Source of the DNA: Bradyrhizobium sp. Arg816
Lineage (GTDB): Bacteria > Pseudomonadota > Alphaproteobacteria > Rhizobiales > Xanthobacteraceae
Reading direction: 5' to 3'
Length of the DNA: 64,000 nt
Assembly: GCF_029989365.1 (NCBI RefSeq)
Contig: NZ_JAPRAQ010000015.1
Span: 62,001-126,000, forward strand
The translations under genes and the position numbers were made by a program. Of this stretch, positions 17,097-26,800 are shown in pieces. The notes beneath the pieces are model-generated. The model saw nothing but the letters and a program-made list of their open reading frames with translations, searched no databases and had not been told where the DNA came from. The stretch's first letter is position 1. Each line of letters begins with the position of its first letter.

Positions 17097-17597
17097 TCAG
17101 CTGTGCCGAAAGCAGAAGTGAACTCGACGGGAAAAAGAGGCTAGACATCAAGTCTTGTGGTCCTGGCCGTCGTTGCTACGGTCAAGCCTTGGCGAAGCGT
17201 CACGCGCGTAAAACCGGCTCGGTCCGTGCGTTTCGTAGAGATGAGGGAGGCCAGAAGGAACTCGGCTCCCGGGAGAGCGCGGCATAGGCCGTCAAACCAT
17301 CGCGCAGGGAAGGCCTTGTCGGCTGCTCTTATGTCTCCCCTGTGCATGGCGTGTGCATCTGTTCAGCATGGGGGTTTTGTGGGTGCCAGCCGGCGCCCGG
17401 TCTTCCCTGCGCCCTTTCTTTCCGAGGGTGAAGCGAGAAGCATAGCTCGGGCAAATCATGCCGCGAGACGCGTGCGCATGTGCGTGGCTGGCCTGCCAAA
17501 TGACCTTCCGTGCGAGCATGCTGCGTCGGCATCGACGGAGGTGGTCGTTCCTCCCGGAATCTGCCTCTATGCGAATTCAGCGCGGAGGAGTTTTGAC
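17097..17597. other. 501-bp non-coding region, probable dispersed repeat or remnant
   Basis: The frame of the downstream amidohydrolase stays open across this region back to 17157. The translation (for example NSAPGRARHRPSNHRAGKA) looks like non-protein sequence of the type that recurs as spurious proteins in Bradyrhizobium annotations. That recollection is unverified. I see no gene. The last bases (GGAGGAGTTTTGAC) form the ribosome-binding site of the amidohydrolase. Confidence 0.45.
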
Positions 17598-19088
17598 ATG
17601 AGCGGCTTGGTGATCTCTGGCGGCCGGGTGGTGGATCCCGCGAGCGGAATGGACGCCGTTGGCGATGTGGCGATGATGGACGGCAAGATCGCCGCGGTCG
17701 GCACGGGCCTCGGCGGCGCCGAGCGGGTGATCGACGCGACCGGGCTCGTGGTCGCGCCGGGCTTCATCGATCTGCACGCGCATGGCCAGTCGATCCCGGC
17801 CGACCGCATGCAGGCGTTCGACGGGGTAACGACGACGCTCGATCTCGAGGCCGGCGTGCTGCCGGTCGCCTCCTGGTATGAGCGCCAGGCGCGGAAGGGG
17901 CGCGTGCTGAACTACGGCGCCGCCACCAACTGGGCGTTTGCACGCATCGGCGCGATGACCGGCTCGAATGCCGAGAGCTCGCTGGAGGCGTTCGGCAATG
18001 CCATGCGTGATCGCCGCTGGATGGACAACGTGGCGAGCGATGCGGAGGTCGCCGGCATCCTCGAGCGTCTTTCGCGCGGCCTGAACGAGGGCGGCATCGG
18101 CATCGGCATCCTGAACGCCTATGCGCCGGGCGCCGGCGTGCAGGAGCTGACGGCGGTCTGCCAGCTTGCGGCCCGGCAGGACGTGCCGACCTTCACCCAC
18201 GTCGCCTACATGTCGCGCGTCGACCCCGAAAGTGCGGCGGAAGCCTATATCCGCCTGATCGGCTATGCCGGCGCCACCGGCGCGCACATGCACATCTGCC
18301 ATTTCAACTCGTCGAGCAAGACCGACATCGAGCGCTGCCGCGTGCTGGTCGAAAAGGCACAGGCGCAGGGCCTCCCGATCACGGTCGAAGCCTATCCCTA
18401 CGGCACCGGCTCGACCGTGCTGGCCGCGGCCTTCTTCAGCGATCCCCAGTTCGTCGAGCGCAACGGTACCGGTTACGATTCCGTGCAGCGTGTGACCGAC
18501 GGTCACCGCTTCCGCGACCGCGAAGAGTTGCTGAAGGCGCAGGCCGAAGAGCCGTCCTCGCTGGTGCTCTGGCATATCCTCGATACCGACAACAATGCGC
18601 ATCATCGCGATCTGCTCGACATGTCAGTGCTGTATCCCGACGGCGCGATCGCGTCCGATGCGATGCCGTGGACGACGTCGGACGGCAAGACCTACACCGG
18701 CGATGCCTGGCCGCTGCCGGACGATGCCACCTCGCATCCGCGCTCGGCCGGCTGCTTCACGAAATTCATCCGCGAATGGGTGCGCGAGCGCAAGGCCGTG
18801 TCGCTGCTGGAAGGCGTGCGCAAATGCGCGCTGATCCCCGCAGAGATCCTGTCGCAGAGCACGCCGGCGATGCGCGCCAAGGGCCGGCTCGCAAAGGACG
18901 CCGATGCCGACATCGTCGTGTTCGACTACGAGAAGCTCTCGGACCGCGCGACCTTCACGGCGATGAACCGTCCCTCCGAGGGCGTGCGGCATCTCGTGGT
19001 CAGTGGTCAGCCGTTGATCACCGGCGGCATTCTCGATGTAGCGGCGCGGCCCGGCCGCCCCGTGCGCCGTCCCGTCGTCGAGGGCTGA
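17598..19088 (+). CDS. N-acyl-D-amino-acid deacylase / D-aminoacylase-type amidohydrolase
   Basis: This metal-dependent amidohydrolase has 496 residues. It has the beta-sandwich N-terminal strand block (ISGGRVVDPASGMDAVGDVAMMDGKIAAVG), then GFIDLHAHGQS with the HxH metal pair H60 and H62, later metal-binding histidines in FTHVAYMS and MHICHFNSSS, and SDAMPW near the C-terminal third, which matches the active-site Asp region of D-aminoacylases. Such enzymes hydrolyse N-acyl-D-amino acids or related amides. The ATG at 17598 has GGAGGAG 7-8 bases upstream, which fixes the start. The next gene, a COG0523 GTPase, begins 4 bp after the stop, so the two form an operon. Confidence 0.88.
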   Translation: MSGLVISGGRVVDPASGMDAVGDVAMMDGKIAAVGTGLGGAERVIDATGLVVAPGFIDLHAHGQSIPADRMQAFDGVTTTLDLEAGVLPVASWYERQARKGRVLNYGAATNWAFARIGAMTGSNAESSLEAFGNAMRDRRWMDNVASDAEVAGILERLSRGLNEGGIGIGILNAYAPGAGVQELTAVCQLAARQDVPTFTHVAYMSRVDPESAAEAYIRLIGYAGATGAHMHICHFNSSSKTDIERCRVLVEKAQAQGLPITVEAYPYGTGSTVLAAAFFSDPQFVERNGTGYDSVQRVTDGHRFRDREELLKAQAEEPSSLVLWHILDTDNNAHHRDLLDMSVLYPDGAIASDAMPWTTSDGKTYTGDAWPLPDDATSHPRSAGCFTKFIREWVRERKAVSLLEGVRKCALIPAEILSQSTPAMRAKGRLAKDADADIVVFDYEKLSDRATFTAMNRPSEGVRHLVVSGQPLITGGILDVAARPGRPVRRPVVEG

Positions 19089-19092
19089 TCCC

Positions 19093-20022
19093 ATGCCGGT
19101 CCCCATTCTTCTGGTGACGGGCTTTCTGGGGGCTGGCAAGACCACGGTCGTGAACCATCTGCTGGCGAATGCGGAGGGACGGCGGATCGCCGCAATCGTC
19201 AACGATTTCGGCGCGATCAACATCGACGCGGAGCTGATCGCGGGTGCGAGCGACGGCGTGGTCAGCCTCGCCAATGGCTGCATCTGCTGCTCGCTCGAAG
19301 GCGATCTCTTGCGCACGCTCTCGACGCTGCTGCGGCGCGATCCGAAGCCGGAATACATCGTCATCGAGACCAGCGGCGTCGCCGATCCCGCCGACATCGT
19401 CCGCAACCTGATGGACCCCGTGATCCTGCGCGAGGCGCCGCTGGAAACCGTGCTCTGCGTGATGGATGCGACGGCATCGACGGCTGCCCCGGATGATGCG
19501 CTCCACCGCTCGCAATTGCGCGTCGCCGACATCGTGGCGCTGAGCAAGCTCGATCTGGCGGACGAGGGCGCAGGCGCTCGCATGCGCGAAGCCATCCGCG
19601 CGCAGCGCGTCCCCGCCGTGGTGGTCGATGCCAGGCACGGCGAGATTCCGTCCGCGCTGCTGTTTCCCGCGGCTGTCGATCGCGCGCCCGCGCCGCGCGA
19701 GCCGGGGCCGAAACGCCCGGCAGAAGAGCGCTTCGAGACGCTGAGCTGGACCTCGGATCAGCCGCTGTCGCTGCCGCGCCTTCAGCAGGCGATCGGCCGC
19801 CTTGCGCCAAAGCTTGCGCGCGCAAAAGGCCTGTTCGAGACCGTCGAGCAACCCGGGCGACAGATGGTGCTTCAGTTCGCCGCCGGCCGCGCGACGCTCG
19901 CCCCTGGCGATGCACCGGCGGAAGGCGTGCCGCGATCGCGGATCGTCTTCATCGCCGAGCTCGGCGTGCTCTCGAAGGCCGAGCTCGACGGAATCATGGC
20001 GGCGTGCGTTGCCGATGGGTAG
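19093..20022 (+). CDS. CobW/COG0523-family GTPase, putative metallochaperone
   Basis: This 309-residue G3E GTPase has the Walker A motif GFLGAGKTT (10-18), the family metal-binding motif GCICC (C63, C65, C66), a Walker B-like ETSGVADP segment and SKLD for guanine recognition. The C-terminal CobW domain (about 215-309) is present. COG0523 proteins load zinc or other metals into client enzymes. Being four bases behind a metal-dependent amidohydrolase suggests that enzyme as its client. It is not the cobalamin enzyme CobW proper, since no other cob gene is near. Confidence 0.9.
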   Translation: MPVPILLVTGFLGAGKTTVVNHLLANAEGRRIAAIVNDFGAINIDAELIAGASDGVVSLANGCICCSLEGDLLRTLSTLLRRDPKPEYIVIETSGVADPADIVRNLMDPVILREAPLETVLCVMDATASTAAPDDALHRSQLRVADIVALSKLDLADEGAGARMREAIRAQRVPAVVVDARHGEIPSALLFPAAVDRAPAPREPGPKRPAEERFETLSWTSDQPLSLPRLQQAIGRLAPKLARAKGLFETVEQPGRQMVLQFAAGRATLAPGDAPAEGVPRSRIVFIAELGVLSKAELDGIMAACVADG

Positions 20023-20070
20023 CGTTGGTTCGTAGCGCGTGCAGGCGTGGCCATCAAATCGGGTCACGCC

Positions 20071-20466
20071 TCAATCCTCCATCTGCAGCCCATCCCCGTG
20101 CACATACCACTCCGCGCGCGACGTCCAATGCGCATGCCGGTCCGGTGTCATCCCCAGCCGCTCGTCGAATGCGCCGGCATGGATGATCGCCTCGCGCCCG
20201 CTGCGTGTGAGGTGTGGCATCGGGCTGCCGCAAATCTCGCAGAACGCGGTCGCAAAGCTTCGCGCGTTGGGCAGGTCGAAGCGCACGACGGATGCTTCAC
20301 CGCGCAACCATCGCAGCGCTCCTGCCTTCACGATCACCTCGCAGGCATGCGCGGTCCCGGTCGCCTTGCGGCAGCGCGAGCAATGGCAGTTGAGGAAGCG
20401 ATCGAACGGACCCTCGACCTCGAACGCGACCTCGCCGCACAGGCAGCTTCCCTGGAATGCGGCCAT
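20071..20466 (-). CDS. GFA (glutathione-dependent formaldehyde-activating) family protein
   Basis: This 131-residue zinc protein of the GFA/CENP-V fold carries all the cysteines of the family: SCLCGEV (C8, C10), NCHCSRCRK (C27, C29, C32) and FCEICGSP (C76, C79). The fold binds structural zinc; the founding member condenses formaldehyde with glutathione, but most family members have no known substrate. The start ATG at 20466 follows GGAGTGAG and removes an Arg-rich upstream extension. It stands alone between genes of unrelated function. Confidence 0.88.
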   Translation of the reverse strand: MAAFQGSCLCGEVAFEVEGPFDRFLNCHCSRCRKATGTAHACEVIVKAGALRWLRGEASVVRFDLPNARSFATAFCEICGSPMPHLTRSGREAIIHAGAFDERLGMTPDRHAHWTSRAEWYVHGDGLQMED

Positions 20467-20583
20467 CTCACTCCCCCTCCGGCTCGGCCGGCTTCTCGGC
20501 CGCATCTCCCGCCCCCCATCAGACCCTTCCGGCGGTCATTTCTCAAGGGGGGACCGCCCCGATCGTTCAGCGCCATCAAGAAC

Positions 20584-20616
20584 GACGACCCCAGCGGTGG
20601 TCGCGCCGGGGTCGTC
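20584..20616 (+). promoter_or_regulatory. Hairpin directly upstream of a small ORF ribosome-binding site
   Basis: GACGACCCC (20584-20592) and GGGGTCGTC (20608-20616) form a perfect 9-bp stem with a 15-nt loop. One base later comes GGAGG (20618-20622), and then ATG at 20627. In RNA the stem would sit against the ribosome-binding site and could control its access. Confidence 0.45.
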
Positions 20617-20626
20617 TGGAGGTTTC

Positions 20627-20695
20627 ATGGAGGGCATCGAGCTCAGCGTCTCCATGGCGATGTTGATAGCGCAAGGTCGCTGGAGATGCGACTAG
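20627..20695 (+). CDS. Candidate small ORF, 22 aa
   Basis: A 22-residue frame (MEGIELSV, a hydrophobic middle MAMLIA, a polar end RWRCD) starts with ATG four bases after a perfect GGAGG and ends with TAG at 20693. There is no coding gene downstream in the same direction, so it is not an ordinary leader peptide. The ribosome-binding site is stronger than those of many real genes here, but such short frames also arise by chance. Confidence 0.3.
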   Translation: MEGIELSVSMAMLIAQGRWRCD

Positions 20696-20709
20696 AACCC
20701 ATCAAAGCA

Positions 20710-21183
20710 TCAGCACAAGGCAAGCGCGTTGACGGCCCGCGTTGTCGCCATCTCGTTCTCGTTGCCGACGAACTGGCAAACGACGGATTCGAGTTCGCCC
20801 GGCTGCTTGCTTCGCGCGACCGCCAGCAGTCGCATCAATTCCGCCTCGTCCTTCGACAGGCGCCGGCACGACGGCGGCATGAAGCACAGTTCGCACGGCC
20901 GGCCGCTGCGCAGGATCCTGACGAGCGCAGCAGCGCGCGCCACCAGCAGCGGACTATCGGCGATGCCCGGCGCCTCGTCGGCGAAGCGATAGGCCGCTTC
21001 CCAGCAATCGGAGGCGCCGGTCGCATAGGCCGCTCCGATGAATCGGAACAGCGACAGCGCGACGCGGGAAAATTCATCGTAGCTCTCGACGCAGGGACGC
21101 GCCGCAAGCGCGGCCTGGAGCGGACAGAGCCGTGGCTGGCCGGCTTTCTCGACTGGCGCAGAACCGCACGTATCGTGGAGCAT
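20710..21183 (-). CDS. Hypothetical cysteine-containing protein, 157 aa
   Basis: I do not recognise this soluble protein. Its cysteines are clustered, notably RPCELCFMPPSC (about 95-106), which looks like a metal- or redox-binding site, and there are others at the N-terminus (C6, C20, C31) and C-terminus. No signal peptide is seen. It begins 11 bp after the stop of the gene at 21195-21695 and is almost certainly its operon partner; both have CxxC-type motifs and helical composition. Function unknown. Confidence 0.65.
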   Translation of the reverse strand: MLHDTCGSAPVEKAGQPRLCPLQAALAARPCVESYDEFSRVALSLFRFIGAAYATGASDCWEAAYRFADEAPGIADSPLLVARAAALVRILRSGRPCELCFMPPSCRRLSKDEAELMRLLAVARSKQPGELESVVCQFVGNENEMATTRAVNALALC

Positions 21184-21194
21184 GAACGATCCCG

Positions 21195-21695
21195 TCAGTG
21201 CAGCGTGGGACTTCCGACCAGGCAGCTCTTCATCGCCATCGTCCGGTCATGGCCGAAAGACCGAACGTGTCGGTCGGGCAGGATCAGCCCAGCCATGCGG
21301 AAGATCGTTGCAAGCCCCCGCACGGGCGCGAGAGCCCAATCGGCACCGACCGGCGGCAACCAGCTCTCGAACTGCTCGCGCGCGACGTCGATGCGTTCCT
21401 GCTGTGCCGCGGCGATCGCCCGCAAGATTCCTTGCTCGCTGTCCGACATCTTCGGACAGGTCGGGCAATGAACTTCGATGGCCGTATGCGCCGTGCACGC
21501 AAAGATCTCGATGATGGATTCCAGGGACGGCACGGCGTCGCTCACGCGAAAGTGGTCATACACTTGCTGGATATCGGCCGCGGTCGGAACGGCACTTCCA
21601 CTGCGTGCCTTGGCCCGAAATCCCCAGACGAAGAGCCGCTCCGCCGCGCACAGCGCGGGAAGGTCGAGGGACTTGCCATATGTCGATTGATGCAT
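21195..21695 (-). CDS. Hypothetical cysteine-containing protein, 166 aa
   Basis: I do not recognise this soluble helical protein, which is first gene of a two-gene operon. It has the motif EVHCPTCPKMSDSE (CxxC, about 76-79), a conserved-looking block AAERLFVWGFRAKA near the N-terminus and an AREQFESWLPPVGADWAL segment. The helical, tryptophan-containing C-terminal half is reminiscent of regulatory partner proteins, but I cannot assign a family. The start ATG at 21695 leaves about 300 bp to the divergent chemoreceptor gene. Confidence 0.65.
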   Translation of the reverse strand: MHQSTYGKSLDLPALCAAERLFVWGFRAKARSGSAVPTAADIQQVYDHFRVSDAVPSLESIIEIFACTAHTAIEVHCPTCPKMSDSEQGILRAIAAAQQERIDVAREQFESWLPPVGADWALAPVRGLATIFRMAGLILPDRHVRSFGHDRTMAMKSCLVGSPTLH

Positions 21696-21993
21696 TGAGC
21701 CTCTGGCCTTCTGTGCAGCTCACGCCACAGCTGGCGCTGATGATCTGCGCCGATCGTTCCGCCAGAGCCGACCGCAAGTCAACGCTCGGAGCGGCGATAT
21801 CGAGGTTTTCTAGATCTAAAGAGCCGGTATCCCGGATGCAGCCAAACCTCGCCAGCCTGCCAAGCCGCACGCCGCGTGCCGGCGGCCACCGACGCAACTT
21901 CGTGGGGGTTTGGGGAACCCGAATGCTTAAAGCTTTGCTAAGGGGGCGCGGGATAAACTGGCATATCAGCCCTTCCATTTCTTGCGAGCACCG

Positions 21994-23676
21994 ATGTTTT
22001 TCTCCCGCATCAGTTTCAAGCTGGTCCTGATTGTCGGCATCAGCCTCCTTGGCATGATCGCTCTGGCGCCGATCGCGCTCTCGACCCTGCGCGCGCAGAT
22101 GATCGCCGACCGCCAGGCCAAGACGCAGCACATGGTCGACGTCGGCTACGGCATCCTGGCGCACTATCAGAAGCTCGAGAGCGAGGGGAAGCTGCCGCGC
22201 GAGCAGGCGCAGGCCGCCGCGATCGCAACGATCAAGAGCCTGCGTTATGACAAGGTCGAGTATTTCTGGATCAACGACATGGCCCCCAAGATGGTCATGC
22301 ACCCGATCAAGCCCGAGCTCGACGGCAAGGATCTCTCCGGCATGAAGGACCCCGCCGGCAACGCGCTGTTCGTGGGCTTCGTTGACGTCGTCAACAAGCA
22401 GGGCGCCGGCTTCTACGGCTATCTCTGGCCGAAGCCGGGCTTCGAGCAGCCGGTCGGGAAAATCTCCTATGTGAAGGGCTTTGCGCCCTGGGGATGGATC
22501 ATCGGCACCGGCATTTATCTCGACGACGTCGATGCCGTTTTTCGCCAGAATGCGACGACGTTCGCCTACATTTGTCTGGCCGTGCTGGTCCTGGTGCTGG
22601 CCTGCTCCTTCTTGATCGGCCGCAGCGTGACCCGGCCGCTCGCGAAAATCACCGCGCTGACCGAGCGCCTCGCCGCCGGCGACAGCGCGTTCGAGGTGCC
22701 CTACACCGGCCGCAGCGACGAGGTCGGCGGGCTCGCCAAGGCGCTTGCCGTGTTCAAGGACAATGCGTCGGCGGTGGGCCGCATGCATGCCGAGCAGCAC
22801 GAGACGAAGCAGAGGGCCGACGACGAGAAACGCAAGACGATGGCCGATCTCGCCGGCAAGTTCGAGGCGAGCGTTCAGGCCGTCGTCCGCGACGTCTTCA
22901 CCGAGGCGCGCGCGATGCAGCAGGCCGCGCAAGGCATGTCGGAGACCGCGAACAAGGCGACCGACCGCGCAAGCTTCGTCGCGACGGCCTGCCAGCAGGC
23001 GTCGAGCAATGTGCAGACGGTGGCGTCCGCCGCCGGCCAGCTGTCGTCCTCGATCACCGAGATCAGCCAGCGTGTGGCACAGGCTGCAAGCGTGGCCGAC
23101 AAGGCGGCCGCGGACGGTCAGCGCACCAACGACACCGTGCAGGGGCTGGCCGCCGCCGCGCACAAGATCGGCGAGGTCATCGACCTCATCAACCAGATCG
23201 CCTCGCAGACCAACCTGCTCGCGCTCAACGCCACCATCGAGGCGGCGCGCGCCGGCGAGGCCGGCAGGGGATTTGCCGTGGTCGCGAGCGAAGTGAAATC
23301 GCTGGCGAGCCAGACCGCGAAGGCGACCGACGAGATCGGCGCGCAGATCGCCGCGATCCAGGCCGAGACCAACCAGGTCGTCGGCAACATCGAGAGCATC
23401 CGCAAGACCATCATGGAGGTCAACGAGATCTCCTCGTCGATCGCGGCCGCGGTCGAGGAGCAGGGCGCCGCGACGCAGGCGATCGCCCACAGCGTGCAGG
23501 AGGCGGCGTCCGGCACCGACCAGGTCTCGCAGAACATCTCGGGTGTCACCGACGCCACGGCGGAAACGGGCCGGGCCGCGGGCCTCGTGCTGCAATCGAG
23601 CGGCCGGCTGGCGCAGAAGCTGCAATCGCTGGAGAACGAGGTCAGCACCTTCGTTGCTGGCGTGCGGGCGGCCTGA
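21994..23676 (+). CDS. Methyl-accepting chemotaxis protein with single Cache domain
   Basis: This transmembrane chemoreceptor of 560 residues has TM1 (about 10-31), a periplasmic single-Cache domain (about 35-185, with the typical YFWINDMAPKMVMHPIKPELDGKDL block), TM2 (about 190-210), HAMP (211-262) and a long cytoplasmic signalling domain. The domain hairpin carries IDLINQIASQTNLLALNATIEAARAGEAGRGFAVVASEV, the CheA/CheW contact region. sCache_2 receptors of this type usually sense small organic acids. The ATG at 21994 is preferred over an in-frame TTG at 21982. No che genes are adjacent. Confidence 0.94.
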   Translation: MFFSRISFKLVLIVGISLLGMIALAPIALSTLRAQMIADRQAKTQHMVDVGYGILAHYQKLESEGKLPREQAQAAAIATIKSLRYDKVEYFWINDMAPKMVMHPIKPELDGKDLSGMKDPAGNALFVGFVDVVNKQGAGFYGYLWPKPGFEQPVGKISYVKGFAPWGWIIGTGIYLDDVDAVFRQNATTFAYICLAVLVLVLACSFLIGRSVTRPLAKITALTERLAAGDSAFEVPYTGRSDEVGGLAKALAVFKDNASAVGRMHAEQHETKQRADDEKRKTMADLAGKFEASVQAVVRDVFTEARAMQQAAQGMSETANKATDRASFVATACQQASSNVQTVASAAGQLSSSITEISQRVAQAASVADKAAADGQRTNDTVQGLAAAAHKIGEVIDLINQIASQTNLLALNATIEAARAGEAGRGFAVVASEVKSLASQTAKATDEIGAQIAAIQAETNQVVGNIESIRKTIMEVNEISSSIAAAVEEQGAATQAIAHSVQEAASGTDQVSQNISGVTDATAETGRAAGLVLQSSGRLAQKLQSLENEVSTFVAGVRAA

Positions 23677-23870
23677 CAGCGTGCTCGTACGATCTGCCGT
23701 GGCGCGGATTATCCGCCTCGTCACGGCGCGCGCGGGCAATTGATATTCCGGCCCGCGGGACCGGTCACCGCGAGCGGCTTTCCCGCCCTTGACGGCTGCG
23801 GCTAAAGTGAAGAAGCAGGATCATCGAACCTGCCGACCCGCGCCTCGGCCCGCGGGCATGGAGACGCCGC

Positions 23871-26800
23871 ATGTCGTTCAAGAAACTCCTGATCGCCAAC
23901 CGTGGCGAGATCGCCATCCGCATCGCGCGCGCGGCGGCCGACGCCGGCATCGCGACGGTCGCGATCCATCCGGCCGATGACGCGCTGTCGCTGCACGTGC
24001 GCGTTGCCGACGAGGCGATCGAAATCCCCGGCCGCGGCGCACGGGCCTATCTCGATATCGAAGCGGTGGTGAAGGCGGCGAAGCGCGCCGGCTGCGACGC
24101 GGTGCATCCCGGTTACGGCTTCCTCAGCGAGAACGCCGCGTTCGCCAAGGCTTGCGCGGATGCGGGCATCGCCTTCGTCGGGCCGAAGCCGGCCGCGCTC
24201 GAACTGTTCGGCGACAAGGTCGCGGCACGGCAACTGGCAAAGCGCTGCGGCGTGCCGATCATCGCCGGGACCAGCGGGCCCTCGTCGCTGGAGGAGATCA
24301 CGGCATTCTTCGAATCCCTCGGCAAGGGCGCGGCGATCGTGATCAAGGCGATGGCCGGTGGCGGCGGCCGCGGCATGCGCGTCGTGGAGAATGTCGCCGA
24401 TCTCGCGGAAGCCCATGCGCGCTGCCAATCCGAGGCCAGGGCGGCGTTCGGCTTCGACGGCGTCTATGCCGAGCGCCTGATCCGGCAGGCCCGTCACATC
24501 GAGGTGCAGATCATCGGCGACCGCCATGGCGCGATCTCCCATCTCTGGGAGCGCGAATGCACCATCCAGCGCAGGCACCAGAAGCTGATCGAGGTGGCGC
24601 CGAGCCCGTCGCTCAGCGACGCCTTGCGCGGCCGCATCATCGAAGCTGCGAGGCAGCTTGCGACCGCGGCGTCCTACGACAATCTCGGCACCTTCGAGTT
24701 CCTGGTCGACGGCACGGCCGAGGACAGCTTTGCCTTCATCGAGGCCAATCCGCGGCTTCAGGTCGAGCACACAGTGACGGAGGAAGTGCTCGGCCTCGAC
24801 CTCGTCCGGGCCCAGCTTGCGGTCGCCGCCGGCGCAACATTGGCCTCCCTTGGTCTGGCAGAGGGCTCCATCCCAAGGCCGCGCGGCTACGCCATGCAGC
24901 TCCGCGTCAACATGGAGACGCTGGACGAGCTGGGGGCGACGCATCCGACCGGCGGCGTGCTCGCCGTGTTCGAGCCGCCGTCGGGGCCCGGCGTCCGCGT
25001 CGATAGTTTTGGTTATGCCGGCTACAAGACCAGCGCGGCGTTCGATTCCCTGCTGGCCAAGGTCATCGTGCACACGCCGGGCGAAGCCTGGCACGACGTC
25101 GTGGCAAAAGCCTCGCGCGCCTTGCGCGAGTTCAGGATCGACGGCGTCGTCACCAACATCGCCTTCCTCCAGGCAGTGCTCGCACATCCCGATTTCAGGA
25201 CCAACCGCATTGCGACCGATTTCATCGATCGCAACATCGCAAAGCTGGTCGAGGCGGCCGATGGCGCGGCAAAGCCGCTCTATTTTGCCGCGACCGAGCG
25301 AAGCGGCCATGGCGCGGAGACGCACGTCGCGCAGATCGTGCCCGAAGGCGCGGTGATGGTCGCAGCGCCCCTGCAGGGAACCATCGTCACCGTCCAGGTG
25401 AAGGAAGGCGAGATCGTGCGCCCGGGCCAGCAGCTCGCCGTGATCGAATCCATGAAGATGGAGCATCTGGTCATGGCCGAGCAGGGCGGCCGCGTCATGA
25501 AGCTCGTCGCCGGCGATGGCGTTACCCTGATGCATGGCGAACCGATCATGTATCTGGAGCCGCTCGACGTCGCGGCCGATGCGTCGGCGGCGGAGGCCGA
25601 TGTCGATCTCGACCATATTCGTCCCGATCTTGCCGAGGTGATCGCGCGCCAGGCCAATACGCTCGATGCGAACCGCCCGGCCTCGGTCGAGCGCCGCCGC
25701 AACACCAACCAGCGCACCGCGCGCGAGAACGTCGCGCAGCTCGTCGACGACGGCTCGTTCATGGAGTACGGCAGCCTCGCGATCGCGGCGCAGCGCCGCC
25801 GGCGCAAGCTCGACGACCTCATCAAGAGCACACCGGCCGACGGCCTCGTGATGGGTGTTGCGACGGTGAATGCCGAGAAGTTCGGCGCCGAGGGGGCGCG
25901 CTGCATCGTCGTGGCCTATGACTACACCGTGCTCGCGGGCACGCAGGGCCACATGAACCACAAGAAGATCGACCGCATGCTGACGCTTGCGGAAGACTGG
26001 CGCGTCCCGCTGGTGTTCTATGCCGAAGGTGGCGGCGGCCGGCCCGGCGACACCGACCGGCTCGGCATGACCGGCCTCGACGGCCCGTCCTTCGTGCAGT
26101 TCGCGAAGCTCTCCGGCCTCGTGCCTGTCATCGGCGTGGTCTCCGGCTATTGCTTTGCCGGCAACGCCGCGATGCTCGGCTGCTGCGACGTCATTATCGC
26201 CACCAGGAACGCCTCGATCGGCATGGGTGGGCCCGCGATGATCGAAGGCGGCGGTCTCGGGGTCTATCACCCCGCGGAGGTCGGCCCTGTTACGTTCCAG
26301 TCACCGAACGGCGTGATCGACATCCTCGTCGAGGACGAGGAGGAGGCGACGCGGGTGGCGCAAAAATACCTGTCCTATTTCCAGGGCGCGGTTACGGAGT
26401 GGCAAGCGGCCGACCAGCGTCTGCTCCGTCGTGCGATCCCCGAGAACCGCCTGCGGGTCTACGACATCCGCAGCGTGATCGATCTCGTCGCCGACAAGGA
26501 TTCCGTGCTGGAGCTGCGCCGCGACTACGGCGTCGGTATGATCACCGCGCTGATCCGCATCGAGGGCAAGCCGTTCGGTCTGATCGCCAACAATCCGCGT
26601 CATCTCGGCGGCGCGATCGATGCCGACGCCGGCGACAAGGCCGCGCGCTTCCTTCAGCTCTGCGACGCCTTCGATCTGCCGATCGTCTCGCTCTGCGATA
26701 CGCCCGGCTTCATGGTCGGCCCGGAGGCCGAGAAGACCGCGATCGTGCGCCACGTCTCGCGCATGTTCGTGACAGGCGCGAGCCTTACCGTGCCGCTGTT

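Noticed and set aside
14556..17597. Integrative element with attachment site at tRNA-Glu
   Set aside because: I looked for a second copy of the tRNA 3' end (TTCCCCTAGGGAGCG) up to 17600 and found none, and there is no integrase gene. It is kept only as a possible decayed island.
21556..23739. A 727-codon open frame on the - strand
   Set aside because: Antisense to the chemoreceptor gene; composition typical of reverse-frame translation.
23802..26270. An 822-codon open frame on the - strand
   Set aside because: Antisense to the acyl-CoA carboxylase, with no recognisable protein character.
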